DNA from: Acanthamoeba lenticulata
Lineage: Eukaryota; Discosea; Longamoebia; Acanthamoebidae
Direction: 5' to 3'
Length of the DNA stretch: 15,825 nucleotides
Assembly (NCBI GenBank): GCA_002179805.1
Contig: NAVB01001092.1
Span: 1-15,825, forward strand
Position numbers and translations under genes: made by a program. The notes beneath the pieces were generated by a model. That model made no database searches, had not been told where the DNA came from, and saw nothing but the letters and a program-made list of their open reading frames with translations. Below, piece after piece: positions 8,119 to 15,825 of this stretch (within the stretch, counting starts at the first letter, position 1; each line of letters opens with the position of its first letter).

Positions 8119-8813
8119 TCAGGACTCGTAGTTGGGGGTCCAAAAGTCGCACACGTAGATGGCGTCCAGGGTGACAGCGTCAGTCTGGATGGTGCAGGTG
8201 CCCGAGGCCCCGCGGAAAGCGCCCACGCCGCCGATGACCGCATAAGGCTGCGCTTGTTCCTGCTCAATTGCCCCGTCCCCAAGGCCCAAGAGTTATTATT
8301 GCATCCAGTTCTTCAAAGGCTGGTGGTGTTGAGGTCGTCCCCAGCGCGTACCTGCGAGTTGAAGTTGTTTGCGCCGTTGAGCATCACCTGGTCCGTTCCG
8401 TTGTTGAAGTAGTGGATGATGTTGCACAGCTCGTAGAGGGAGCCTGTGTTGTTCACGGCGGGGGCCATCGTGCAGAGACCAACGTCGAAGCCCACTTGCT
8501 CGTTGCTCGTCAGGTCAAACAGAATGTTGGCCCATACATCTGGACAACGCTCAAATGAGATGAGCAAGAGGAAGAGTCTGAAGCAGAAGAGGAAGAGGAG
8601 GGTTGTGCCATTCTGGAGCGGGGCGGTGCCAAAGAAGAGAGCGCTGGGAGTGACGATGTCGGTGGTGGACTGCTCAAAAACAGAGTACTGGTGATGGACC
8701 CAGTCGTTGTCGCCGTGTCGTAGCCCGCTATCTTGGCGGGCTCTCTGGGCCAACACGGGGTTCAGCAGCAGAAGAGCGAAAAGGATCGTCACGACCAGAG
8801 TTAAGGTGGCCAT
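8119..8813 (-). CDS. Secreted small beta-barrel protein (allene oxide cyclase/dirigent-like)
   Basis: Three exons, 8813-8609, 8539-8352 and 8259-8119, give 177 residues. Residues 1-22 are a signal peptide (LTLVVTILFALLLLNPVLA). The mature part has ANILFDLTSNEQVGFDVGLC, a variable N-glycosylation-rich stretch (NNT, NGT), then YAVIGGVGAFRGASGTCTIQ. The last segment matches the YAVxGGTGxFRGARG strand pattern of the allene oxide cyclase/dirigent barrel superfamily. In plants these barrels bind small hydrophobic ligands and guide their cyclisation or coupling; here the ligand is unknown. It ends VCDFWTPNYES. The first intron (8540-8608) is inferred with a GC donor. If it is retained, 23 hydrophobic residues are inserted in frame without a stop. 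The leader is CA-rich. The secreted nature is secure, the family moderately so. Confidence 0.7.
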
Positions 8814-9251
8814 CTTGCTTGGTTGCTTGTCTTGTTGGTTGGTTGGTTGCTTGTCTTGAAAAGCGTGAGTTTAGTGTGTTTAAATAGTTTGTTTTTTGAG
8901 TTTAGGGTGCCATTTTTCTATTGGAGGCGAGTTTTAAGTTCGTTTTTCTTTCTGTATTTTGTAGAGCGCAGCAGCATCTATGATTCATCCTTCTTTGCAA
9001 GTTCGCGTGTTGTCACCGCGTGCATGGCCCATCATCACCTCCTCAGTTGCCTGAAGGTTACCCATACGAGTCAGGGAGAAGGACACTTCCTGAACAAGTC
9101 TGGCTGTTGCCCATCCAAGGCCCACAAAACAACAAGAGAACACATGACATGTGCCCACTGGATGAGATCAAGTGTGGTCGAGGCGTTGTGCATTTTATGT
9201 TGCAATTTTTAAATTAAATTTTTAAATTTTTAAATAAAACAGATGTTGCCA
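8814..9251. other. Intergenic region upstream of the barrel-protein gene
   Basis: This 438-base stretch lies between the stop of the fusion gene and the start of the barrel-protein gene, both on the minus strand. It holds the leader repeat at 8821-8858, a weak TATA-like TATTTAA (minus strand, near 8880-8886), and a very AT-rich block of reiterated ATTTTTAAA at about 9208-9237 beside the stop of the fusion gene. No ORF here has supporting similarity. Confidence 0.5.
8821..8858 (-). repeat. Direct 14-base repeat in a CA-rich 5' leader
   Basis: The plus-strand 14-mer GGTTGCTTGTCTTG occurs at 8821-8834 and 8845-8858, separated by TTGG units. On the transcript sense strand it gives a purine/CA-rich leader (two CAAGACAAGCAACC copies around AACC units) ending next to the ATG of the barrel-protein gene. 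Unstructured CA-rich leaders are typical of well-translated messages. Confidence 0.8.
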
Positions 9252-12108
9252 CTACTCTTCGGCAGAAGACTTCTGGTTGGCGGTGAAAGTGAGGCTGAGG
9301 TTGACGTAGTTGCGCAGGTTGTACATGTTGGGCATGGGCAAGTGGCGCGCGGTGCTCTGCCCGACGGACGTCGTCAAGCAGCTCAGGCCCACGCGCGTCG
9401 GCTTGCCGTACTCGCGCCCCGTCTCGACGTCGTCCATGCTCAGCCACAGCCACGCGCGCGCCACGTCCACGCCTCGGCTGCGACGCACCACCGCCCGCCA
9501 TCAGACGCCGGCAACGCGCGTGTGTTGTATGTGCGTGTGTGTGTGCGGTCGACGTACAAGGTGAACGACTGGTTCCACGAGGGCTCGCACGTGTGGCGCT
9601 CCGGGTCCGTGGTCCTGCTCGGCTGCCGGGCGTTGCCGTCGCGGTCCGCCAGCCACAAGGTCACCGCCGCGCCGTCGGGCGTCCACGGGCAGCCCGACTG
9701 GATGTAGCCGTCGCGCACTGGCGTCCCGCACGACACGACACGCGGGGGGGGGGGTGAGGCCACGCGCGGGCGCAGAGGCGGCGGCGGCGGCGGCGTACCG
9801 GTGACGACGAGCTTGCCGACGGTGGCCGGCCGCTGGCAAAGTCGGCGGCGGAGCGCCGCGGCCGTGGCCTCGGGCGCGGCCCAGGGCGGGCGCGCCCACT
9901 CGATCTCCTGCACGATTCCCATCGCCTCGAGCAACCTGGCGGAGCCGCACACGCGCGCATGTGTCGTGTTATGTCTTGCGCTCGTGTCGTGCGCTCGTGT
10001 CGTCCCGTACCCGTTACGATAAAAGCCCACGCAGCCGAGATGGGCGTGGGCCGTGTGGGACTCGACGTAGAGGGCTGGCGCGTCGTCGAGGGGCGTGAGC
10101 CGCACGTGCGCGGCGTCGCCGCGACGGACCGAGGCCGGGGCGGTCTCGAGGACGGCGTCGGTCGTCTTGTCGTTGCGCGTCAGCAGCTCCCAGCGAACGG
10201 CCACCGCCGCCGTGTGCGCCCGCATCACATTCTGATACCTGAAATAATAGTTCACATATTATAAAAATAGTAATTGTAATTAGTTTTTAATATAAAAAAA
10301 TTCAGAAAAGAATTGACGAACCCATTTTCGATGCGAAAAGGCGATTGGACGAAAATGAGCCTGGCCGTGAGCGACGCCACGCGCCGGTCGGACGCCAGCT
10401 CGCCCCTGCGGCCCAGCACGGCGCCGCGCCGCACGCGCATGTGCCTGCCCGCCGCACACGCACGCGCACGCGTGTGAGGTTGCCGCACGACACGACACGC
10501 GCGCGTGCGTGCGGGAGACGAACCATTTGCGAAACGCCGGGACGACGTCGGGCGGGAGGCGCGCGGCGGCCGCGAACGACCGAGCCGGGTCGAAGCGGAG
10601 GAGGAGGCCCACGCGCTGGCCCGGCGGCCCGCAGGCCACCGGCACGCGCCGGCCGTGCCGCTCGATGGCCGCCACCGTCACCTCCTCAACGCCTAAAGTA
10701 TTTGGAGTATGCAAGTTATTTACGTCAAAAAAATCAAATGAAAAGAAAAGAAAGGCGAGTAGAAGAGAGGCGAACCGAGAGGAGCAATGACGAGCTGGTC
10801 GCCGACGCAGACGGTGCCGGCCACGACGATGGCCAGCACGAGGGCTTCGTTGCGCGCCACGCGCATCACCTTCCTCACGCAGATGCGCAACGGCTGCACA
10901 ACAGACTACGCCACGAATTCCATCAATTTAAAAAATAAATATGATATTTAAAAACAAAAAAAAACAAACAAAAAAAGGAAAAGTACCAGCCGCCAGGAGA
11001 GGGAAAGCGAGGAAAAGGCGCGCGTGGCGTCGACGGCGGCGCGGATGGCGGCTTGTAGCGTCGGGCCTTGGAACCAGGGCCACGCCTTGGGCTCGCGCTG
11101 GACCACGTTCGTCCCGCCCGCGGAAGAGATGGGCACGTAGCGCACGTTGTTGGGCGCAAAGCCCGCGACCTTGCACACGCGGGACATGACCTCGGTCAGC
11201 TCCTCCATTGGGGCGCTTCCGGCTCGCCAGACTGCCTTCTCAGCGTCTGTCGTGACGTCCAAGGCCACGACGAGCTGCCTGACGCCAGCGACGCAAGCAG
11301 CGATGGGTTTTCCCTGGAATGCAAGAAATGCAGAGAGAGATGGAATGTGAGAAATGCGCGTCGGGCGAGCCAAGTAAGAAGGCGAGGAACCTGGTAAGGA
11401 TCGGCCGAGACCACGAGCACGCCGACGTGGGCGCCGATGAGGCTCGCCCAAAAGTTTTTTGTGTTCTTGGATTCGGCTGTGTAAAGAAAACAAATAAGTA
11501 TTTAAAAATTGAAATAAAAATTACAATGTTTATAAAATAAAGACGGTACCGGGGAGGTCGACTACGGTCAGGCGGTAGCGCATGCCACTGCTCGCATCAG
11601 GCAGAACCAGCTCGGCGCATCGACTATCCCTGGTGCAGAGTGTGGACGAAGGTGGCTGCTGGCCCAGAAGGTGGCAGAACAGGGTCGACTTGCCGCTACG
11701 TGGCTGGCCCAAGAGCACGACTGTCGCCCTCCGCGTGCGGCTGGCCAGCACCCCGAAGTAGGTCTCCTTCCAGCGCCCGCCTATGGCGGTCCTCTGTGGT
11801 TGAAGATGAGAAAAATGGACATTAAAAAATTAAAAATTAAAAAAACCCAAAGGGGAGACGGACGGGTGCTTCAAGACCCAGGGCCGTGAGGCGGGTCAAG
11901 ACAAGGGCGCGCCAAAAAGAAGAAGTGGCCACGAGGCTCGCCCACCGCCGGCACACAAGTGCGCAAGACGAAAGGGCGTGGTGACCGTCGTCTCCAAAGA
12001 CCAGTACCGCCTGCAGCACCTCTTCCAGCACAAATAGGAGGAATTCCTAGATGAGGTAGGGCATGTACACTCAAAATGAAAGACCGTACCGTCAGGCAGC
12101 TGGTCCAT
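9252..12108 (-). CDS. F-box - eEF1A-like (degenerate GTPase) - C2 domain fusion protein
   Basis: Twelve exons give 664 residues: 12108-12090, 12021-11864, 11793-11550, 11476-11391, 11313-10987, 10893-10776, 10692-10524, 10444-10322, 10238-10011, 9935-9799, 9717-9558 and 9477-9252. Residues 4-50 are an F-box (LPDEVLQAVLVF, then CALVCRRWASLV and SFWRAL), which normally binds Skp1. Residues 82-278 are an eEF1A-type G domain: intact P-loop GQPRSGKST (88-96), VAGVRQLVVAL, YVPISS and FQGPTLQAAI, but DLPAE replaces DAPGH and ALDVTT replaces the NKMD motif. Domains II (about 279-393) and III (about 395-505; GYQNVMRAHTAAVAV, RRGDAAHVRL) follow. Residues 530-664 form a C2 domain (GKLVVTVRDG, CEPSWNQSFTF, YVNLSLTF). 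Acceptors of exons 2 and 6 have in-frame alternatives at 12046 and 10905. A membrane- or ubiquitin-linked adaptor role is inferred. Confidence 0.82.
9718..9798 (-). repeat. GC-rich intron with GCGTGTCGTGTCGTG and an 11-C run (fusion gene)
   Basis: This 81-base intron separates exons 10 and 11, within the C2 coding region. The plus strand shows CACGACACGACACGC at 9729-9743, which is GCGTGTCGTGTCGTG on the sense strand. It runs straight on from a homopolymer of 11 C (sense) at 9744-9754. Confidence 0.8.
9936..10010 (-). repeat. GC-rich intron with inverse-orientation CACGACACG repeats (fusion gene)
   Basis: This 75-base intron separates exons 9 and 10. Its sense strand carries ACGACACGAGCGCACGACACG and a third degenerate copy, the same orientation as intron 1152-1236 of gene 1. 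Confidence 0.7.
10445..10523 (-). repeat. GC-rich intron with GCGTGTCGTGTCGTG (fusion gene)
   Basis: This 79-base intron separates exons 7 and 8. The plus strand shows CACGACACGACACGC at 10486-10500, identical to 9729-9743, flanked by alternating CG/CA tracts. On the sense strand it is GCGTGTCGTGTCGTG. Confidence 0.8.
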
Positions 12109-12744
12109 CTTTATGCTAAAGATTATAATGAAATAGGAAAATATCTTTTTCCTTTCTTTTGTGTGCCCAAAATTTCACTTTAAAAAACTTTTGCTTCGAA
12201 GAAAGGTTGCTGGGCAAAACTAATTGCAGAAATACATAAATAATGGCAACAGACAGCTGCATAAACCTTTTTTCTGCTCTAGCTAGAGGCTATCTACACG
12301 CCATAGCCGTGCACGTAAGGACTGCGTTGCTAGATAGCCACATAAGGCACTGCAACAACCGGGTACCCTCATTTTGGTTACCACAAGCGGTATTTTTTTT
12401 TAATCTTGTTGCCACACACATCCTTTTCCTGGAGGCCTTCCTCGAAGAGCTGCTCCAAAAAGTTGGTGGAAAAAAGGCTTGGCTTGACCAATGACCGCGG
12501 TCGTGGCCGCGCAATAAACCGCAGACCGGCTCTACCGGCTTTTCACTTCGCTTATCGCTCTGCGCCCAATTCACGCGTTTCTCGGCCTCTTCGCTCGCGG
12601 ACTGTTGATCACCCTTCCAGCGTCAGTGCGCGAAACGGAGAGCCCAGACTGAACTTAAGCGCAGCTCTGGCAATTTTGTCGTTAATTTTTGTCCTACCCC
12701 AATTCAGTTTGAGACGATTATAATCGAACCGCAGCCCCGACAAA
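12109..12744. promoter_or_regulatory. Divergent promoter region between the fusion gene and the nuclear-protein gene
   Basis: This 636-base region lies between two divergent ATGs. ATTATAATC occurs close to both starts: on the minus strand at 12121-12129 and on the plus strand at 12717-12725, the latter inside the perfect palindrome CGATTATAATCG (12715-12726). The middle part is less GC-rich than the exons and holds a palindrome CTCTAGCTAGAG (12277-12288) and the inverted repeat GGCTATCTA/TAGATAGCC (12288-12296 and 12331-12339). An 83-codon ORF at 12243-12494 has no recognisable similarity and is not called. No tRNA B-box was found. Confidence 0.5.
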
Positions 12745-15700
12745 ATGAGTCAGAAGAGCGCTAAGAAAGCTGCGGCGCCGTCCAAGAAGGACGTCAGCAA
12801 GAAAAAGAAGGACACTGAAGACGAGATGGAGCTCGAGGAGGAGGAACAGGCCATCGCCAAGAAGAAGACCGGAGCCGCTTCGCCCGCCCCCAAGCGCGTC
12901 GCTAAGAAGTCTGCCGCCAGTGATAAGAAGAAGGCCGCCGATGTTGAGGAAGCGTCAGACGATGCGGAGGAGAAGGAGGAGGAAGCGCCGAAGAAGTCCA
13001 AGGCGACGCCCGCCAAGAAGGCCGCCGCTTCTAAGAAGGCGCTCAAGAAGGGCGAAGCCATGGAAGAGGAAGAAGAGGAGGACGAGGGCGAGGGCGAGGA
13101 GAAGGAGCCCAACAAGGGCGGCAAGAACCGCAAGCAGCAGGACAAGACGCCCGCCAAGAAGAAAGCTGCCGCTGCGACGCCCTCCAAGAAGAACAAGAAG
13201 CAGCCCTCCAAAAAGACCGACAGCGAGAACGGTGAAGAGGAGGAAGAGGAGGAAGCGGCGGACAAGGAGGAAGAGGCGACGCCCAAGAAGACGAAGGCGA
13301 CGCCCAAGAAGTCGACGACCTCGTCGGCAACCAAGAAGAAGGCGACTCCTTCGCGTGCTGCTCGCAAGTCGCGCCAAGTTGAAGAGGAGGAAGATGAAGA
13401 GGACGAGGAGCAAGAAGAAGACGAAGAAGAAGGCGAGGACAAGCGCAAGAGCCGCCGCATGAAGAAGCCCTCCCTCTACGACGAGTTCCTCGCCCTGAAC
13501 CAGGGCAAAATGGTCTCCTACTCTCTCCTTTGTTTTTTATTTATTCATTTATTTTTTGTTTTTCTTTCCCGCCAAAATGTCACTTACTTGGCACTTTTTG
13601 TAGAAACTGGGCAAGCTGCGCGAGCGGCGTGGCGCGGCGACGCGCAGGATCAAGCCGGAACAGGAAGTGCCTGACAGCACGCTCACCTTCATCAGCGACT
13701 TCTCTGAGATCAAGCCCAAATACGGTATTTCTCTTTTTCTTTAAATTTATTTTCCTTTTTCTTTAAAATATATGCCTAATATTGATTTATTTCTACATTC
13801 ACGCTTTCAGGCGCCAATGAATTCGTGGCGGTCAATCCCGAGACGGACGAGGAGGAGTTCTACCTGGCGCAGCTGCGCGAGGATGTGTTCCCGCAGGTGC
13901 AGAGTGTCGTGCACGTCATGTGGCTTGAGCCCGTCAAGGACGACAAGTCTGTCTGGGAGTTTGACGACTACGACTCGATCCCGTGCGGTTCCATCATCTG
14001 CCGTGTCACCCTCAAGGTCTCCTTCTCTTTCTCTTTTCTTTTTTTTTCTCTTCATTTTTTAAATTTAAATTCACGATTATGCTGACGTGGCGTGACGTTC
14101 GTTTGTTGTCGACAGGACGGCGGAGCTGACAATGACAAGATGCTGATGTCCGAGTCCGAGAAGCTGCGCGTCCTCGCGCGCAAGGACATTAACTCGGAAG
14201 ACGAGCCCGCCAAGGACCAGCAGGCCGACGGTGCCGCCGAGGCCGAGCCCAAGGACGGCGACGATGGCGACAAGGAGGAAGAGGAGGAGGAGAACGGCGA
14301 GGAGGACGACGAGGCCGAGGACGGCGAGGAGGACGAGGACGATGGTGAGGACGGCGAAGGCAAGAAGAAGAAGAAGAAGGCGAGCCAGACCAAGACCAAG
14401 AAGAAGCCCGCCGCGAAGCTGCTCAAGACGCCCAGTCGCCCTCAGATCGTGAAGGAGGAAGAGGAGGAGGAGCGGCTGCTCGAGCGTCTGGAGAAGATCG
14501 AGGACCCGACCTTTGCCCCCGGCAAGGCCCAGCGCGGCGTCGCCCACCGCGGCGCGCGCGTGCAGGCCGCCAAGCGCAGCACGGCCCGCCGCATTGGCCG
14601 CGGCGGCGGCGGCCGCGGTGGTGGTGGTGGTGGCCGCAAGCGCAAGGCCGCGACGACCGACGACGAAGGCGCCGACGTCGATGAAGACGATGACGACGAG
14701 GGCGCCAAGCGCCGGCCGGCCAAGCGCGCGCGCACCAAGAAGGGAGCCGCGACGCCTAGGCGCCGCGGCAAGCGCGTGGGCAAGCTCGACCCGTCGGTCA
14801 AGAAGGTCCGCAGCGACCCGACCTTTGACGACGCCGACCCGGACGTGCCGCGCACCGACTGCTGCACCCTCTGCAGCAGCCGCGAGGCCTTCCGCGCCGT
14901 CATCTCCAACAACATTCCCCTTCTCAAGAAGGTACGTTACATTTTTTGCATTCCACGAGAAATATAAATTAATAATACCAAATAAATGTTTGACGCATGA
15001 CGCACACAGGTGGTGGCCGACAGCGACCATGTGCATACGCTGTTCTTGCCTCGGAGCTTGGAGAACAACATGACGTGCTTCGAGTACGCTGTGAGGACCA
15101 ACAACATCGAGGCCCTCAAGGTGCTGGTCGACGCGATCGAGAACAAGAAGGGCCAAATCAAGCGCGCCCGCCCCACCGAGATCAGCCTCAAGACCATGAA
15201 CACTGGCGACTACAACTTCCACACCTTTGTACGCCTTTTCACTTTTTTTTTTGAAATTTTTGGTGCGGAATGGAAGGAATGCTCACACAGCTTTGACAGG
15301 GCCACGCCGTGCGGAAGGTGGCGGCGTCGCGGGGCGGCAAGGAGGGCAACAACGCCTTTTCCACCGACGCGGGCTGGTACAACGACAACATGCACGTCCA
15401 TACCAGTCAGCTGGCCCAGGTGATCATGCAGTGCCCCGAGGTCAAGAAGGAGACCATCGAGTGGCTCATGCTCCACTACCCCAACTTTGAGTACACCATT
15501 TCGAACAACGTGTATCTCGCTGTCTACGTACGTTCCTCCTTTCTTAAAATTTTGTTTCTTTTTTATTGTTATTTTTATATGTTATTATTTTTTTTCTTCT
15601 CTTTTTGCTGATTTTTTTGTTTTTAACAATTGTGATCCTTTTTTCCCCACAGGCGGGTAATAGGAAGCTGGCGGGCTTCTTCGTGGAGTGGTTCGAGAAG

Positions 15701-15774
15701 AAGGGCGGGTGGGGCTTCAACTTCCTCCACAAGCAGGCCCTCCTCCTTGACGGCAAGTCCTTTGACTCCTACAA
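12745..15774 (+). CDS. Nuclear Lys/Glu-rich protein with Tudor/BAH-like and ankyrin-like regions (3' end outside window)
   Basis: Seven exons are visible, 12745-13512, 13604-13724, 13811-14016, 14116-14931, 15010-15228, 15300-15527 and 15653-15774, giving at least 826 residues. A GTACGA donor at 15775 shows that the gene continues. Residues 1-245 alternate lysine blocks with TPKK, TPAKK and TPSKK motifs (histone H1-like DNA contacts) and acidic blocks. Residues 299-365 (EFVAVNPETDEEEFYLAQL, VVHVMWLEP, YDSIPCGSIICRVTL) look like a Tudor- or BAH-type chromatin module. Another charged region follows, then a Gly/Arg stretch and basic clusters such as KRRPAKRARTKKG, which would serve as nuclear localisation signals. 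From about 615 come CCTLCSSREAF and ankyrin-like helices (MTCFEYAVRTNNIEALKVLV, IEWLMLHYPNFEYTISNN). Chromatin association is inferred. I cannot say which domain lies beyond the edge. Confidence 0.82.
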
Positions 15775-15825
15775 GTACGACTCTTTTTTCTTTCTTTCTT
15801 TAAATTGTTTTATGTTTCAAATACA

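Noticed and set aside
10345..10938. A 197-codon plus-strand ORF across the fusion-gene region
   Set aside because: It crosses several introns and exons of the minus-strand gene, is Arg/Pro/Ala-rich, and its opposite strand encodes recognisable eEF1A domains II and III.
12046..12089. Alternative splice of the first intron of the fusion gene (donor ACG|GTCTTT, acceptor CTAG)
   Set aside because: It is in frame, but it gives LPDGTEFLLFVLEEVLQ rather than the canonical F-box LPDEVLQ, and its donor is weaker than GTACGG. It is kept only as an alternative.
12109..12744. Possible tRNA or snRNA gene in the longest intergenic gap
   Set aside because: No GGTTCGANTCC-like B-box or cloverleaf was found. 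One Sm-like AATTTTTG near 12684 alone is not enough.
12750..13460. A 236-codon Ser/Phe/Leu-rich minus-strand ORF
   Set aside because: It is the complement of repetitive AAG/GAG codons in exon 1 of the plus-strand gene, with no signal peptide or family pattern.
14077..15222. A 381-codon minus-strand ORF
   Set aside because: It runs through two exons and the intron between them of the plus-strand nuclear-protein gene and is Leu/Ala/Val low complexity, mirroring Lys/Glu codons read backwards.
1..15825. CRISPR arrays, insertion sequences or bacterial operons
   Set aside because: There are no spaced repeats, transposase motifs or Shine-Dalgarno-led ORF strings. The coding sequences are interrupted by spliceosomal introns.

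Overview
This window looks like compact nuclear DNA of a free-living amoebozoan, most likely Acanthamoeba or a close relative. The evidence is GC-rich exons with heavily GC-biased third positions, many short spliceosomal introns with GTACG-type donors, gene spacings from about 20 to 640 bases, and proteins of eukaryotic type. The species call is an inference from composition and gene content, not from a database match. All exon joins below were worked out by hand from reading phase, GT/AG boundaries and family similarity.

Layout, left to right. (1) 86-2030 (+): the 3' part of a large gene resembling the C-terminus of focadhesin/RST1, entering from the left edge. (2) 2187-3086 (+): a YdcF/SanA-type DUF218 protein. 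(3) 3218-3859 (-): a secreted, single-exon, cysteine-containing protein of unknown family. (4) 4071-4604 (-): a YkvA-like DUF1232 membrane protein. (5) 4625-5204 (-): a DUF4396 membrane protein ending only 20 bases before gene 4. (6) 5563-7819 (+): a complete nine-exon TBL1/TBL1XR1-type LisH, F-box-like and WD40 co-repressor subunit, divergent from gene 5. (7) 8119-8813 (-): a small secreted protein with an allene-oxide-cyclase/dirigent-like barrel signature. (8) 9252-12108 (-): a twelve-exon gene encoding an F-box, then all three domains of an eEF1A-like translational GTPase, then a C2 domain. (9) 12745 to beyond the right edge (+): a nuclear-looking protein with long lysine and acidic blocks, a small Tudor/BAH-like segment and an ankyrin-like region, divergent from gene 8.

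The most unusual object is gene 8. Both domain junctions lie inside single exons (F-box tail to P-loop in exon 3, eEF1A domain III to C2 in exon 10), so the fusion is not an artefact of joining neighbouring genes. The P-loop is intact, but the G3 and G4 motifs are broken (DLPAE instead of DAPGH, ALDVTT instead of VNKMDT). It therefore looks like a translation factor reused as a scaffold or adaptor that could link a membrane-binding C2 domain to an SCF ubiquitin ligase. That role is inference.

A second pattern concerns introns. Most are AT-rich, but seven introns of 74-85 bases in genes 1, 6 and 8 are GC-rich, and most carry a CACGACACGACACG-type repeat. The same 15-mer, in the same sense orientation, is in three introns of two genes on opposite strands. 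This may be a small intron family. Genes 2, 4 and 5 belong to families best known from bacteria, but they carry spliceosomal introns here, so any transfer would be old. No tRNA, rRNA, CRISPR array or transposase was found.
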